A stretch of 64,000 bases of DNA from Pseudotabrizicola sp. (GTDB lineage: Bacteria > Pseudomonadota > Alphaproteobacteria > Rhodobacterales > Rhodobacteraceae), in the NCBI RefSeq assembly GCF_030684215.1, contig NZ_JAUXOV010000013.1:16866-80865 (forward strand), given 5' to 3'. The notes under the pieces are model-generated. The model was not told the DNA's origin and searched no databases. It was given only the letters and a program-made list of their open reading frames with translations. A program made the position numbers and the translations under genes. Positions 45,851 through 54,526 of the stretch are shown here, piece after piece (position 1 is the first letter of the stretch; each line of letters starts with the position of its first letter).

Positions 45851-46720
45851 TTAAAGCAGGGCCATGAACTTTGGCCATGCCTCGGGGTCGGCTACGGTTT
45901 TGTCGCGGCAAAAGGCGTTGCAAAAGCCAAAGCGACGGCCATGCATCTCGAGCGCATGGGTGATGGATTTGCCGGAATACGGGCAAGCAGTGTTTTCGGA
46001 TACCGTGCCGTCGACCGCATGGGCGGGCAGGGGGGCGGGGCCGGGCCAAGCGCGCGTAGGGTAATCGCGGCGGTAAAAGTCCTGGTCAGCGCCGTCAACC
46101 ATGCCCATGGCCCGCCATTGGCGGAAAGACGGGTGCGCCAAATGGGCCTGCACATAGGCCATCGCGCGCGGGCTGAGCGGCAGGTTATAGGTGGCGATAC
46201 GGCTGGCCACGGGGGCAAAGAACACATCGGCGGCAGAGTAGTCACCGCAGAGCCAATGCCCCGAACCGGTCTGATCCCACGCCCAGTTCCAGATGGTTTC
46301 AAGTCGCGCAAGGTCATCCAGCACGGGTTGCGGCGGAGCGCAATCGGTATAGCTGACCCGCAGGTTCATCGGGCAGTGGGCGCGCAGGGCGGTGAAGCCT
46401 GCGTGCATTTCCGCCGCCAGCACACGGGCAATGGCGCGGGGTTTTGCACCCTTTGGCCATAGTCCTGCCGTGGGATGGCGCGAGGCGAGTTCTTCTGCAA
46501 TCGCAAGGCTTTCCGGGATGACCACACCATCGGGGGTGCGGATGGTGGGCGCGGTGCGGGCAGGGTGGAAGTGTTTGAGCAGGGACGGCAGCTCATCGGT
46601 GTAAAGCCGCGCCTTGTGCAGTTTGTAGGGGATGCCAAAGGCGTCAAACAGCAGCCAGCCGCGCAGGGACCAGCTGGAATAGGCACGGTCACCGATTACA
46701 AGATCATATGGTTGGGTCAT
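45851..46720 (-). CDS. Glutathione S-transferase with C-terminal Cys module
   Basis: A 289-aa protein. Residues 1-215 form a GST: DRAYSSWSLRGWLLFDAFGIP with the catalytic-Ser region, then TIRTPDGVVIPESLAIAEEL. The last 50 residues form an added module, CPYSGKSITHALEMHGRRFGF then CNAFCRDKTVADPEAWPKF, with three cysteines and conserved Asp/His that could bind a metal. No substrate assigned. Weak GGCCC upstream of the ATG at 46720. Confidence 0.8.
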   Translation of the reverse strand: MTQPYDLVIGDRAYSSWSLRGWLLFDAFGIPYKLHKARLYTDELPSLLKHFHPARTAPTIRTPDGVVIPESLAIAEELASRHPTAGLWPKGAKPRAIARVLAAEMHAGFTALRAHCPMNLRVSYTDCAPPQPVLDDLARLETIWNWAWDQTGSGHWLCGDYSAADVFFAPVASRIATYNLPLSPRAMAYVQAHLAHPSFRQWRAMGMVDGADQDFYRRDYPTRAWPGPAPLPAHAVDGTVSENTACPYSGKSITHALEMHGRRFGFCNAFCRDKTVADPEAWPKFMALL

Positions 46721-46798
46721 CTGGGCCTCTTTGCTGCTGTCTGGTCAGCTAAGGCGAGATTGCAGCTTAGGGAAAGCGATGAATTTTGCGCTGTGTCA

Positions 46799-47365
46799 TC
46801 ACGGAATGTGATTGATGCGCAGCGCTTGCCAGCCTGAGGGCGTCTTGTGCAGTTCGGTGACAGACAGGTTGTCGATCTTGTGCTGGAACACATCTAGGGC
46901 GGTGAGGCCAAGGCGGCATTGCAGGGCGGCAAGGATTGCGCCGAAGTGGCAGACGATGATGGTGTCGTGGCTCAAGCGGTCAAGGGCTGCACTGACGCGC
47001 GCGGTGATATCATCCCAGCCCTCTCCTCCGGGGGCGCGGATCGGGCCGGGGGTTTCCCAAAAGGCGCGGATGTGGGCGGGGTTTGCGACCTCGGCCTGCA
47101 CGAATGTCTGGTTTTCCCATGCGCCGAAGTGGAGTTCGCGCAAATCGGGGTCATGGGCCAGGCGCGTGCGGGAGGGCAGAGCCAGCGCATCTGCGGTGGT
47201 GACGGCGCGCGACAGGTCCGATGAGATCATGGCGGCGTGGGTTGGTAAATGGGCTGACAGCCGGGCAATGGCGGCGGTGTCGGACAGGTCGGCGGGCAGG
47301 TCTGTCCAGCCGATCATGGCTTTTGCATGGGTGGGGCCGTGGCGAACAAGGTGCAGGCGCGTCAC
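46799..47365 (-). CDS. Histidine phosphatase family protein (CobC-like)
   Basis: A 188-aa branch-1 histidine phosphatase: LHLVRHGPTHAKAMIG carries the RHG catalytic His, SSDLSRAVTTADAL the second Arg, and TIIVCHFGAILAAL the late His. It starts with GTG overlapping the cobU stop by 3 bases, so an alpha-ribazole phosphatase role in cobalamin nucleotide-loop assembly is a reasonable inference. Confidence 0.78.
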   Translation of the reverse strand: MTRLHLVRHGPTHAKAMIGWTDLPADLSDTAAIARLSAHLPTHAAMISSDLSRAVTTADALALPSRTRLAHDPDLRELHFGAWENQTFVQAEVANPAHIRAFWETPGPIRAPGGEGWDDITARVSAALDRLSHDTIIVCHFGAILAALQCRLGLTALDVFQHKIDNLSVTELHKTPSGWQALRINHIP

Positions 47366-47931
47366 ACGATACCCTCGGGCAGGGTGCCTTTTAGGGCAAA
47401 GGGCAGGCCCGCCATCACGCCAACGACAAGGCCTGCGCGGGCTGCGATGTTTTGGTTCAGGCGGCCTTGGGCATCGCGGAAGTGCCGCGCGAGGGCGTTT
47501 TCGGGAACGATACCCATGCCAACTTCGTTGGAGACTATGACGATGGGGGCGGGGCTGGTGGCAAAGGTTTCAAGCAACGCTTGGCAGGCGCGGTCCACGT
47601 TGTGGCCCGCGAGCATCACGTTTGACAGCCAGAGCGTGGCGCAATCGAGAAGAATGGTGCCCGCAGGGTCAGATCCGGCAAGTGCGGTGGCGATATCGAG
47701 CGGGGCCTCAATGGTTGTCCAACCGGGGCCGCGGTCTGTGAGGTGCCGGGTGATGCGGTCCCGCATTTCGGTGTCAAAGGCTTGAGCAGTCGCGATGTAG
47801 GTGCGGGGGCGGCCAGTGGCGGTGACCAGCGTCTCGGCGATCCGGGATTTGCCGGATCGTGCGCCGCCGATCACCAGCGTTAGAGCGGGCAGTGAAAAAG
47901 TCGATGCCGAAACTGATCCGATTGCGGTCAC
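47362..47931 (-). CDS. cobU: Adenosylcobinamide kinase / guanylyltransferase
   Basis: A 189-aa bifunctional enzyme of cobalamin assembly. P-loop LVIGGARSGKSRIAETL, then YIATAQAFDTEMRDRITRH with the catalytic His, and the VSNEVGMGIVPEN block are all CobU/CobP. A GTG start at 47931 is used. The rpoH2 promoter elements overlap its first codons on the other strand. Confidence 0.93.
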   Translation of the reverse strand: MTAIGSVSASTFSLPALTLVIGGARSGKSRIAETLVTATGRPRTYIATAQAFDTEMRDRITRHLTDRGPGWTTIEAPLDIATALAGSDPAGTILLDCATLWLSNVMLAGHNVDRACQALLETFATSPAPIVIVSNEVGMGIVPENALARHFRDAQGRLNQNIAARAGLVVGVMAGLPFALKGTLPEGIV

Positions 47932-47943
47932 GCTGCGTAGAAC
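47914..47943 (+). promoter_or_regulatory. Candidate RpoE (extracytoplasmic sigma) promoter for rpoH2
   Basis: TGATCC at 47914-47919 and TAGAAC at 47938-47943 are separated by exactly 18 bases. The Rhodobacter sphaeroides sigma-E consensus is TGATCC-N18-TAAGA, and its rpoHII gene is an established sigma-E target. The element lies 67 bases before the rpoH2 ATG and overlaps the 5' end of cobU on the other strand. Confidence 0.65.
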
Positions 47944-48010
47944 CTTTCAAAGCGGGAAGTCGAACCGCACGATCGTTGCGACTGCGATATCGAAAACTGG
48001 GGGTTACGAG

Positions 48011-48889
48011 ATGGCACTGGACGGATATAGCGACCAAACCATGTCCCGCCAAGCGATGCGGGCTGAATTGCTGGATGCAGAGACAGAATTAAAGCTGGCA
48101 TATGCATGGCGCGACCAGCGCGACGAGCGGGCGCTGCACCGTCTGATCACCGCCTATATGCGGCTGGCGATTTCGATGGCATCAAAGTTCCGTCGCTATG
48201 GCGCGCCGATGCCCGATTTGATTCAAGAGGCATCCTTGGGTCTGATGAAGGCGGCTGACAAGTTTGATCCCGATCGTGGCGTGCGGTTTTCCACCTATGC
48301 CGTGTGGTGGATCAAGGCGAGCATTCAGGATTATGTGATGCGTAACTGGTCGATGGTGCGCACCGGGTCAACCTCCAGCCAGAAGGCGCTGTTTTTCAAC
48401 CTGCGCCGGGTGCAGGCCAAGCTGGAGCGCGAGGCGTCGCAGCGCGGCGAAACGCTGGACCAGTTTCAGCTGCGCCAGATGGTCGCGACCGAGGTTGGCG
48501 TGCCGCTGGCCGATGTTGAGATGATGGAGGGGCGACTTTCGGGGTCTGATTTCTCGCTTAACGCCACGCAGTCCAGCGACGAGGACGGGCGTGAGTGGAT
48601 TGATGCGCTGGAAGATGACAGTGCGGGTGCAGCGGAACAGGTAGAGCTGTCGCATGACGCTGAGGCCTTGCGCGGCTGGCTGGTGACGGCAATGCAGGCG
48701 CTGAAGCCACGCGAGCGGTTCATCGTGGCCGAGCGCAAGCTGCGCGAAGAGCCGCGCACGCTGGAATCCTTGGGGGAAGAACTGGGGCTGAGCAAAGAGC
48801 GGGTGCGGCAGCTGGAGGCAGCGGCCTTTGCCAAGATGCGGCGCAACCTTGAAAGTCAGTCACGGGAAGTGCATCACTTTCTGTTATGA
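48011..48889 (+). CDS. rpoH2: RpoH-type alternative sigma factor (RpoHII)
   Basis: A 292-aa sigma-32-family factor. Region 2 is clear (YAWRDQRDERALHRLITAYM, PDLIQEASLGLMKAADKFDP, RFSTYAVWWIKASIQDYVM). Region 4 ends in TLESLGEELGLSKERVRQLE. Divergence from the heat-shock RpoH and the sigma-E-type promoter point to RpoHII, which in R. sphaeroides takes part in the singlet-oxygen response. Overlaps chaN by ATGA. Confidence 0.9.
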   Translation: MALDGYSDQTMSRQAMRAELLDAETELKLAYAWRDQRDERALHRLITAYMRLAISMASKFRRYGAPMPDLIQEASLGLMKAADKFDPDRGVRFSTYAVWWIKASIQDYVMRNWSMVRTGSTSSQKALFFNLRRVQAKLEREASQRGETLDQFQLRQMVATEVGVPLADVEMMEGRLSGSDFSLNATQSSDEDGREWIDALEDDSAGAAEQVELSHDAEALRGWLVTAMQALKPRERFIVAERKLREEPRTLESLGEELGLSKERVRQLEAAAFAKMRRNLESQSREVHHFLL

Positions 48890-49680
48890 GAATATGGATC
48901 ATGACGCTGGCGCTGATCGGGGGCACCCCATGGGCGTGGGGGGCCGAGATCGGGCCTGAAGTGCTGGATGCTGTGCCGCGTGCCGATGTGGTGTTGCTGG
49001 GCGAGGTGCATGATAACCCGGAACACCACATGAACCAAGCGCGTGCGGTGTTTTCACTGACCCCGCGCGCAGTTGTCTGGGAAATGCTGAGCGCCGAGGC
49101 GGGTGCGAAAGTGCCCGCGGATTTGGGCAATCGGGCACAGGTGGCGCGTGCGCTGGGCTGGAACGCCAGCGGTTGGCCTGATTTTGAGATGTATTATCCG
49201 ATTTTTGTCGCCGCCCGTGACGCCCGGCATTATGGCGCCGAAGTGCCGCGCGATCTGGCGCGGCGGTCGGTGACGGAAGGCGCGCTTGCCGTGATGCCCG
49301 GCGGCCCCGGTCTGGCGCGTATTTTGCCCGAGGCAGAACAGACCGCGCGCGAGGCCGAGCAGATGGCCGCGCATTGTGATGCGATGCCCGAGGCGGTGTT
49401 GCCCGGCATGGTGCAGGCGCAGCGCTTGCGCGACGCCTATTTGACAGAGGCGGTGATGCGGGCGCTGGCCGAGGTCGGGCCGCCCGTTGCGGTGATTACT
49501 GGAACCGGCCATGCGCGCCGCGACTGGGGCGTGCCTGCGGTTCTGGCAGAGGCGGCACCGGGGATATCGGTGCTGTCGGTCGGCCAGATAGAGGGGGCGG
49601 CACCGGAAGACGCGCCGTTTGATCTGTGGGTGGTGACCAAGTCGATTGCCCGAGACGATCCTTGCGCCGCGTTTCGCTGA
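48886..49680 (+). CDS. ChaN-type haem-binding lipoprotein-like protein
   Basis: A 264-aa protein with an N-terminal signal sequence (MRIWIMTLALIGGTPWAWG). The ChaN/DUF399 core includes ADVVLLGEVHDNPEHHMNQA, AVVWEMLSAEAG and VAVITGTGHARRDWGVP. Family members bind haem and are linked to iron uptake. It lacks a lipobox Cys. Overlaps rpoH2 by 4 bases, which is unusual company and suggests stress-linked expression. Confidence 0.82.
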   Translation: MRIWIMTLALIGGTPWAWGAEIGPEVLDAVPRADVVLLGEVHDNPEHHMNQARAVFSLTPRAVVWEMLSAEAGAKVPADLGNRAQVARALGWNASGWPDFEMYYPIFVAARDARHYGAEVPRDLARRSVTEGALAVMPGGPGLARILPEAEQTAREAEQMAAHCDAMPEAVLPGMVQAQRLRDAYLTEAVMRALAEVGPPVAVITGTGHARRDWGVPAVLAEAAPGISVLSVGQIEGAAPEDAPFDLWVVTKSIARDDPCAAFR

Positions 49681-49738
49681 CGGGGTGTTGCCTTTGGCCC
49701 GTGTTGCGCCCTAACGTCTGGGCGGACACAGGGGGCGC

Positions 49739-50935
49739 ATGATGCTGGCCGGAAAACGGGTTCTTTTGATCATCGGCGGCGGGATCGCGGCCTATAAGTC
49801 GTTGGAGTTGATCCGGCTTTTGCAAAAGGCCGGAGTATCGGTCGTTCCCGTACTGACCCGTGCGGGGGCAGAGTTTGTTACCCCATTGTCGGTGTCTGCA
49901 CTGGCGGGGCACAAGGTTTATCAGGATTTGTTCGACCTGACCGATGAGGCCGAGATGGGCCACATCAAGCTTTCCCGTGCCGCCGATCTGGTGGTGGTGG
50001 CCCCGGCCACTGCGGATCTGATGGCCAAGATGGCAGGCGGGCGGGCGGATGATCTGGCCTCGACCCTGTTGCTGGCCACCGACAAGCAGGTGCTGGTGGC
50101 CCCGGCGATGAATGTGCGGATGTGGGGGCACGCATCAACCCGGCGCAACGTGGCGACCCTCCAGGGGGATGGTGTGCTGATGGTTGGCCCCAACGAAGGC
50201 GAGATGGCGTGCGGTGAATATGGGCCGGGCCGGATGGCGGAACCGGTCGAGATTGTGGCGGCTGTGGGCGCGGCGCTGGGCGGCGGGCCATTGGCGGGGC
50301 GGCATGTGCTGGTGACCTCTGGTCCCACGCATGAGCCGATTGACCCGGTGCGCTATATCGCCAATCGGTCGAGTGGTGCCCAAGGCACGGCGATTGCGGC
50401 GGCGTTGCGTGATCTGGGGGCGAGGGTGACATTTGTGACCGGACCGGCAACGGTGCCCGCGCCTGTGGGCGTGGATGTGGTGCGGGTAGAGACCGCGGCG
50501 CAGATGCTGGCGGCGGTTCAGGCGGGTTTGCCCGCCGATGCGGCGGTGATGGCGGCGGCGGTGGCTGATTGGCGGGTGGCCAATGTCAAAGGCCAGAAGA
50601 TGAAAAAGGACGGCGCAGGGCAGGCCCCGGCTCTGGAGTTTGCCGAGAACGCAGACATTCTGGCCGTCGTGTCACAGGCGGCGGCGCGCCCGCGTCTGGT
50701 GGTGGGTTTTGCCGCCGAGACCGAGCGGGTGGTGGAACATGCCACGGCCAAACGGCTGCGCAAGGGCTGTGACTGGATCGTGGCCAATGACGTGTCGCCC
50801 GGCACCGGCATCATGGGCGGGGCCGAGAATGCGGTGACGCTGATCACTGACGCCGGGGCCGAGGTCTGGCCGCGCATGGCCAAAGAGGCCGTGGCGCGGC
50901 AGTTGGCGCAGAGGATAGCGGAAGTGTTGCGATGA
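49739..50935 (+). CDS. coaBC: Phosphopantothenoylcysteine synthetase/decarboxylase
   Basis: The two-domain CoA-biosynthesis enzyme, 398 aa. The CoaC half has [39 protein letters not shown] and the catalytic Cys region [16 protein letters not shown]. The CoaB half starts [18 protein letters not shown] and has [16 protein letters not shown] precedes the ATG. Overlaps dut by ATGA. Confidence 0.96.
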   Translation: MMLAGKRVLLIIGGGIAAYKSLELIRLLQKAGVSVVPVLTRAGAEFVTPLSVSALAGHKVYQDLFDLTDEAEMGHIKLSRAADLVVVAPATADLMAKMAGGRADDLASTLLLATDKQVLVAPAMNVRMWGHASTRRNVATLQGDGVLMVGPNEGEMACGEYGPGRMAEPVEIVAAVGAALGGGPLAGRHVLVTSGPTHEPIDPVRYIANRSSGAQGTAIAAALRDLGARVTFVTGPATVPAPVGVDVVRVETAAQMLAAVQAGLPADAAVMAAAVADWRVANVKGQKMKKDGAGQAPALEFAENADILAVVSQAAARPRLVVGFAAETERVVEHATAKRLRKGCDWIVANDVSPGTGIMGGAENAVTLITDAGAEVWPRMAKEAVARQLAQRIAEVLR

Positions 50936-51399
50936 GCCCTTTGGTGAAGATTCTGTTTGAAGATTGGGCGGACCGGGATTTGCCCTTGCCCGCCTATGAA
51001 ACGCCGGGCGCTGCGGGGGCCGATATTCGCGCCAATCTGCCGCCAGAGATGCGGGCGACAGGGTTCACCCTTGTGCCGATGCAACGGGCGATCTGCCCGA
51101 CGGGGATACGGGTTGAGATTCCGGTGGGGTTCGAGATGCAGATCCGGCCAAGGTCGGGGCTGGCCACCAGATCGGGGATCACCCTGCCCAACACACCCGG
51201 CACGATTGACAGCGATTATCGCGGGCCGTTGGGGGTGGCTTTGATAAACCTGTCAGATCAACCCTACACCGTGCAGCACGGGGACCGGGTGGCGCAGATG
51301 ATTGTGGCCCCGGTGGTGCAGGCGCGTTTTGCCGTGGTGGAGGCATTGGGCGACACTGCGCGGGGGGCAGGTGGCTTTGGGTCCACCGGGCGGTCATGA
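50932..51399 (+). CDS. dut: dUTP pyrophosphatase
   Basis: A 155-aa trimeric dUTPase. All five motifs are present: [46 protein letters not shown] and the C-terminal [12 protein letters not shown]. Translationally coupled to coaBC and to moeB by 4-base overlaps. Confidence 0.97.
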   Translation: MSPLVKILFEDWADRDLPLPAYETPGAAGADIRANLPPEMRATGFTLVPMQRAICPTGIRVEIPVGFEMQIRPRSGLATRSGITLPNTPGTIDSDYRGPLGVALINLSDQPYTVQHGDRVAQMIVAPVVQARFAVVEALGDTARGAGGFGSTGRS

Positions 51400-52430
51400 T
51401 CGGGATTTTGGGATTTGTCGCGGTGTTTGGGCTGGGGCGCTGGCTGGGCTGGGCGGCGCGTTGGGTCTGGTTGCTGGCATGGGGCTGGCTTTTGGTGCTG
51501 CTGCTGGCGCATGCGCCCTATATGCCACCAGAATTGGGCGCATTTGTCGGGGGCGAGTTTCGCGGCTGGTTTGTGCTTGGGGTGCTGGTTGCGATGGCAC
51601 TGGCCTATCGCAAGGTGCTGGCAAGGGTGCGAAAGCAGGTTGCCCCTGTGGTCGAGGCACAAAAGCCGGGAGTGTTTTCCCCGGTAGAGCTGGACCGCTA
51701 TGCCCGCCACATCATGCTGCGCGAAATCGGTGGATCGGGGCAGAAAAGCCTCAAGACGGCGCGGGTGCTGGTGGTGGGGGCCGGGGGCCTTGGCAGTCCG
51801 GCGCTGATGTATCTGGCCGCCAGCGGTGTGGGTGTGATTGGCGTGATTGACGGCGATGTGGTCGAGGGGTCGAACCTGCAACGCCAGATCATCCACGCGG
51901 ATGCACGAATCGGGATGCCAAAGGTGTTCTCGGCAGAGCTGGCGATGAAGGCGCTGAACCCGTTCATCGATGTGCGCCCCTATCACCGGCGCATGGACGC
52001 GGGTTTGGCGGCAGAGCTGGTGGCTGATTACGATCTGGTGTTGGACGGCACCGATAACTTTGACACACGCTATCTGGTGAACCGGATCTGTGCTGCTGCG
52101 GGCAAGCCCTTGATTTCGGCGGCGATCACGCAGTGGGAAGGACAGATCAGCCTGTATGATCCGGCGCGCGGCGGGCCTTGCTTTGAATGCGTCTTCCCGT
52201 TGCGCCCCGCGCCGGGTCTGGTGCCCAGTTGCGCCGAGGCCGGGGTGGCTGCCCCCTTGCCGGGTATCATCGGTGCAATGATGGCGATGGAGGCGGTAAA
52301 GCATTTGGTGGATGCCGGGACGGGCTTGCGCGGGCGGCTGATGATCCATGACGCGCTCTATGCCGAGACGCGGGTGATCGGGGTGAAGCGGCGCGAAGGC
52401 TGTGCGGCTTGCGGGGGGCTGCATGGGTGA
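51396..52430 (+). CDS. moeB: MoeB/ThiF/HesA-type adenylyltransferase with N-terminal membrane anchor
   Basis: Adenylates the C-terminal Gly of a sulfur-carrier protein such as MoaD. Residues about 90-344 are the E1-like domain: [67 protein letters not shown], and zinc cysteines in CFECVFP and CAACGG. The first about 75 residues are two hydrophobic helices ([30 protein letters not shown]), an addition that would tether the enzyme to the membrane. Overlaps dut by ATGA. Confidence 0.9.
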   Translation: MIGILGFVAVFGLGRWLGWAARWVWLLAWGWLLVLLLAHAPYMPPELGAFVGGEFRGWFVLGVLVAMALAYRKVLARVRKQVAPVVEAQKPGVFSPVELDRYARHIMLREIGGSGQKSLKTARVLVVGAGGLGSPALMYLAASGVGVIGVIDGDVVEGSNLQRQIIHADARIGMPKVFSAELAMKALNPFIDVRPYHRRMDAGLAAELVADYDLVLDGTDNFDTRYLVNRICAAAGKPLISAAITQWEGQISLYDPARGGPCFECVFPLRPAPGLVPSCAEAGVAAPLPGIIGAMMAMEAVKHLVDAGTGLRGRLMIHDALYAETRVIGVKRREGCAACGGLHG

Positions 52431-52783
52431 TCGGGTGTCGGCTGACTGTCGCGCAGGGGGGCCACCTCGGGGGGCATTGAGCCCCCCGATCGGTGGCGTT
52501 GCCACGGTTGGCGGCAAAGACGGGTGGCATTTTGCGGAGGGGCTGATCTGGGTTTTGAGTATTGGGACCAAGATGAATGCGGCAGGCCTGCTTTGTCCTT
52601 GCGCTGGGGCAGGGAGCTGGACCCGGTGACGCTGTCTGTGGATATCCGCGCGACAGGGCGGTTTTGCAGCTGGATCGACGGGCGCCCGGTATAGCGGTCT
52701 GCGGCTATTTGCGGGTCATCCCCTTGCCGCCGTCTGCGCCGGGGGTCATAGTCCGTTCATCAATCCAACCGGGAGCCTGACCC
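52431..52783. other. Intergenic region before the amino-acid ABC genes
   Basis: These 353 bases contain no convincing gene. A GGGGGG-rich inverted stretch (GGGGGGCATTGAGCCCCCC, 52469-52487) forms a 6-base hairpin that may end the coaBC-dut-moeB transcript. A copy of the dispersed repeat lies at 52557-52577. The last 80 bases should hold the promoter of the binding-protein gene, with CGGGAG before its ATG. Confidence 0.5.
52557..52577 (+). repeat. Dispersed intergenic repeat, GAGTATT-CCAAGATGAA type
   Basis: GAGTATTGGGACCAAGATGA plus A matches the copy at 15778-15800 in 16 or more of 21 positions and lies in a gene-free stretch. Confidence 0.5.
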
Positions 52784-53566
52784 ATGAAGCTGACCCTGTC
52801 TGTTGCCGCCCTTGCGCTGTCTGTTACTTCTGCATTCGCTCAGGATCTGCCTGATCTGGGAGGCAGGGAGATCGTCGTCGTGACTGAGAATGCCTATCCG
52901 CCCTTGCAGTTTCTGGATGCCTCGGGAGCGGCGGTTGGTTGGGAATATGATGCTGTCGCAGAACTGGCCAAGCGGCTGAACTTTAAGGTGAAATACGAGA
53001 ATATCTCATGGGATGCGATGATCGCGGCGGTCTCTGAGGGACAGTTTGATCTGGGCATGACCGGGATCACAATTCGTGAGGATCGCACAGAGAAGGTCGA
53101 TTTCTCGGATAGCTACATGACCAGCCAGATGGTGATGATGGTCCGGGGAAATGAAGAACGGTTCACCGATGCGGCGGGATTTGCCGCTGATGGTCAACTG
53201 CTGATGGCCGCCCAACCCGGCACGACGCCGTTCTATGTGGGCGTGTATGAGGTACTGGATGGCAATGAGGCGAATCCGCGGATCAAGCTGTTCGAGACCT
53301 TCGGGGCCACAGTTGAGGCCCTGCGCGCGGGGGATGTCGATCTGGTGCTGACCGATGGCACCGCGGGTGCGGGTTATGTCGATGCGAGTGCGGGCGGGCT
53401 GAAGATTGTGGGTGATAAACTGGGGACGGAGGATTTCGGTTTCATCTTCCCCAAGGGCTCTGATCTGGTCGCGCCGATCAACGCGGGCATCGCGGCGATG
53501 CAGGCGGATGGCACGCTGGAGGCGCTGAACACCAAGTGGTTCCTTGAGTACAAGATGGGTCAGTAA
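52784..53566 (+). CDS. Polar amino-acid ABC transporter substrate-binding protein
   Basis: A 260-aa periplasmic SBP_bac_3 protein. Signal peptide [19 protein letters not shown]; mature motifs [53 protein letters not shown] and the C-terminal YLEKYK-like WFLEYKMGQ. Substrate is probably an amino acid. A strong hairpin separates it from the permease gene, a usual way to make more binding protein than permease. Confidence 0.9.
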   Translation: MKLTLSVAALALSVTSAFAQDLPDLGGREIVVVTENAYPPLQFLDASGAAVGWEYDAVAELAKRLNFKVKYENISWDAMIAAVSEGQFDLGMTGITIREDRTEKVDFSDSYMTSQMVMMVRGNEERFTDAAGFAADGQLLMAAQPGTTPFYVGVYEVLDGNEANPRIKLFETFGATVEALRAGDVDLVLTDGTAGAGYVDASAGGLKIVGDKLGTEDFGFIFPKGSDLVAPINAGIAAMQADGTLEALNTKWFLEYKMGQ

Positions 53567-53572
53567 GGTGAC

Positions 53573-53598
53573 TGACCCCGGCTTTGCTGCCGGGGTCA
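53573..53598 (+). promoter_or_regulatory. Intercistronic hairpin between binding protein and permease
   Basis: TGACCCCGG and CCGGGGTCA pair perfectly over 9 bases around an 8-base loop, 7 bases after the binding-protein stop. No U-run follows, so it probably stabilises the upstream message rather than ending it. Confidence 0.65.
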
Positions 53599-53605
53599 AG
53601 CTGTG

Positions 53606-54403
53606 ATGACCCCCAGTTCGAAACCTGACAAAGACTTCCCATGGTGGCTTGTGATCCTGCTGGTCACCGGGGCCGTGCTGTTCTGGCAGGTGCTGTCCAA
53701 TCCGATTTATGGCGCGGTGTTGAACACGCTGGCCAAAGGCATTGCTGTCACAATCATCGTGGCGGTGGTGGCCTATCTGGGGGCCTGTGCCATCGGGTTG
53801 GGTCTGGCAGTGATGGGGCTGTCGCGGTTCATCGTGTTGCGGCAGGCGGCGCGGCTATATATCGAGATCATGCGCGGTGTGCCGATCATCGTGTTGTTGC
53901 TTTATGTCGCCTTTGTGCTGGCCCCTATGCTGGTGGTTGCGGTCAACGCCGTGATCGAGCCTTTGGGGCTGGACCCGTGGCGCACCCGCGATTTTCCCTT
54001 GATTGCGCGGGCGGTGATCGCACTGATGCTGGCCTATTCTGCCTTCCTGGCCGAGATTTTCCGGGCTGGATTGCAGGCGGTGCCAATGGGCCAGGTAGAG
54101 GCTGCGCAGGCGCTTGGCCTGTCAGGCTGGCAACGTTTTCGCCATATCGTGTTTCCGCAAGCCTTCCGAATGATCCTGCCGCCTTTGGGCAATGATTTTG
54201 TGGCAATGGTCAAGGACAGTTCGTTGGTCAGTGTGCTGGGTGTCACCGATGTGGCGCAAATGGCGAAGGTGACCGCGGCGGGCAATTTCCGCTATTTCGA
54301 GACATATAATGTCGCCGCCCTGATCTATCTGACCATGACCATCGGGCTGAGCGTTGTTCTGCGCCGTCTAGAGACTCGGCTGCGGGCGCGGTCTGAACCA
54401 TAG
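53606..54403 (+). CDS. Polar amino-acid ABC transporter permease
   Basis: A 265-aa inner-membrane permease (HisM/GlnP type). The characteristic start-of-domain YIEIMRGVPIIVLLLY and the EAA loop GQVEAAQALGLSGWQRFRH followed by FPQAFRMILPPLGNDFVAMVKDSSL are present, with about five helices. An ATG at 53606 is used (a GTG precedes it). No ATPase gene follows, so the ATPase must be encoded elsewhere or shared. Confidence 0.92.
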   Translation: MTPSSKPDKDFPWWLVILLVTGAVLFWQVLSNPIYGAVLNTLAKGIAVTIIVAVVAYLGACAIGLGLAVMGLSRFIVLRQAARLYIEIMRGVPIIVLLLYVAFVLAPMLVVAVNAVIEPLGLDPWRTRDFPLIARAVIALMLAYSAFLAEIFRAGLQAVPMGQVEAAQALGLSGWQRFRHIVFPQAFRMILPPLGNDFVAMVKDSSLVSVLGVTDVAQMAKVTAAGNFRYFETYNVAALIYLTMTIGLSVVLRRLETRLRARSEP

Positions 54404-54422
54404 AGCGTGGCGCAGGGGCCTT

Positions 54423-54485
54423 GAGTATTTGGAAAGCAGCAAAGCCTGTGCGAGCGCGCTTTGAATTGCGGCTTTCCAAATACTC
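54423..54485. terminator. Perfect 15-bp inverted repeat, candidate bidirectional terminator
   Basis: GAGTATTTGGAAAGC (54423-54437) and GCTTTCCAAATACTC (54471-54485) are exact reverse complements around 33 bases. They lie between convergent genes (amino-acid permease and DUF697). The arms contain the GAGTATTTGG core of the dispersed repeat, so the structure may be a repeat-derived terminator. Confidence 0.5.
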
Positions 54486-54498
54486 CCGCGCGGAGCGC
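54478..54498 (-). repeat. Dispersed 21-bp repeat, copy 1 (identical at 57034)
   Basis: AAATACTCCCGCGCGGAGCG plus C is identical over 21 bases to 57034-57054. Both lie between genes. The first half is the reverse of the GGAGTATTT motif. Confidence 0.6.
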
Positions 54499-54526
54499 AT
54501 CCGGCGCGGGCTTAGGGGGCATCCTG

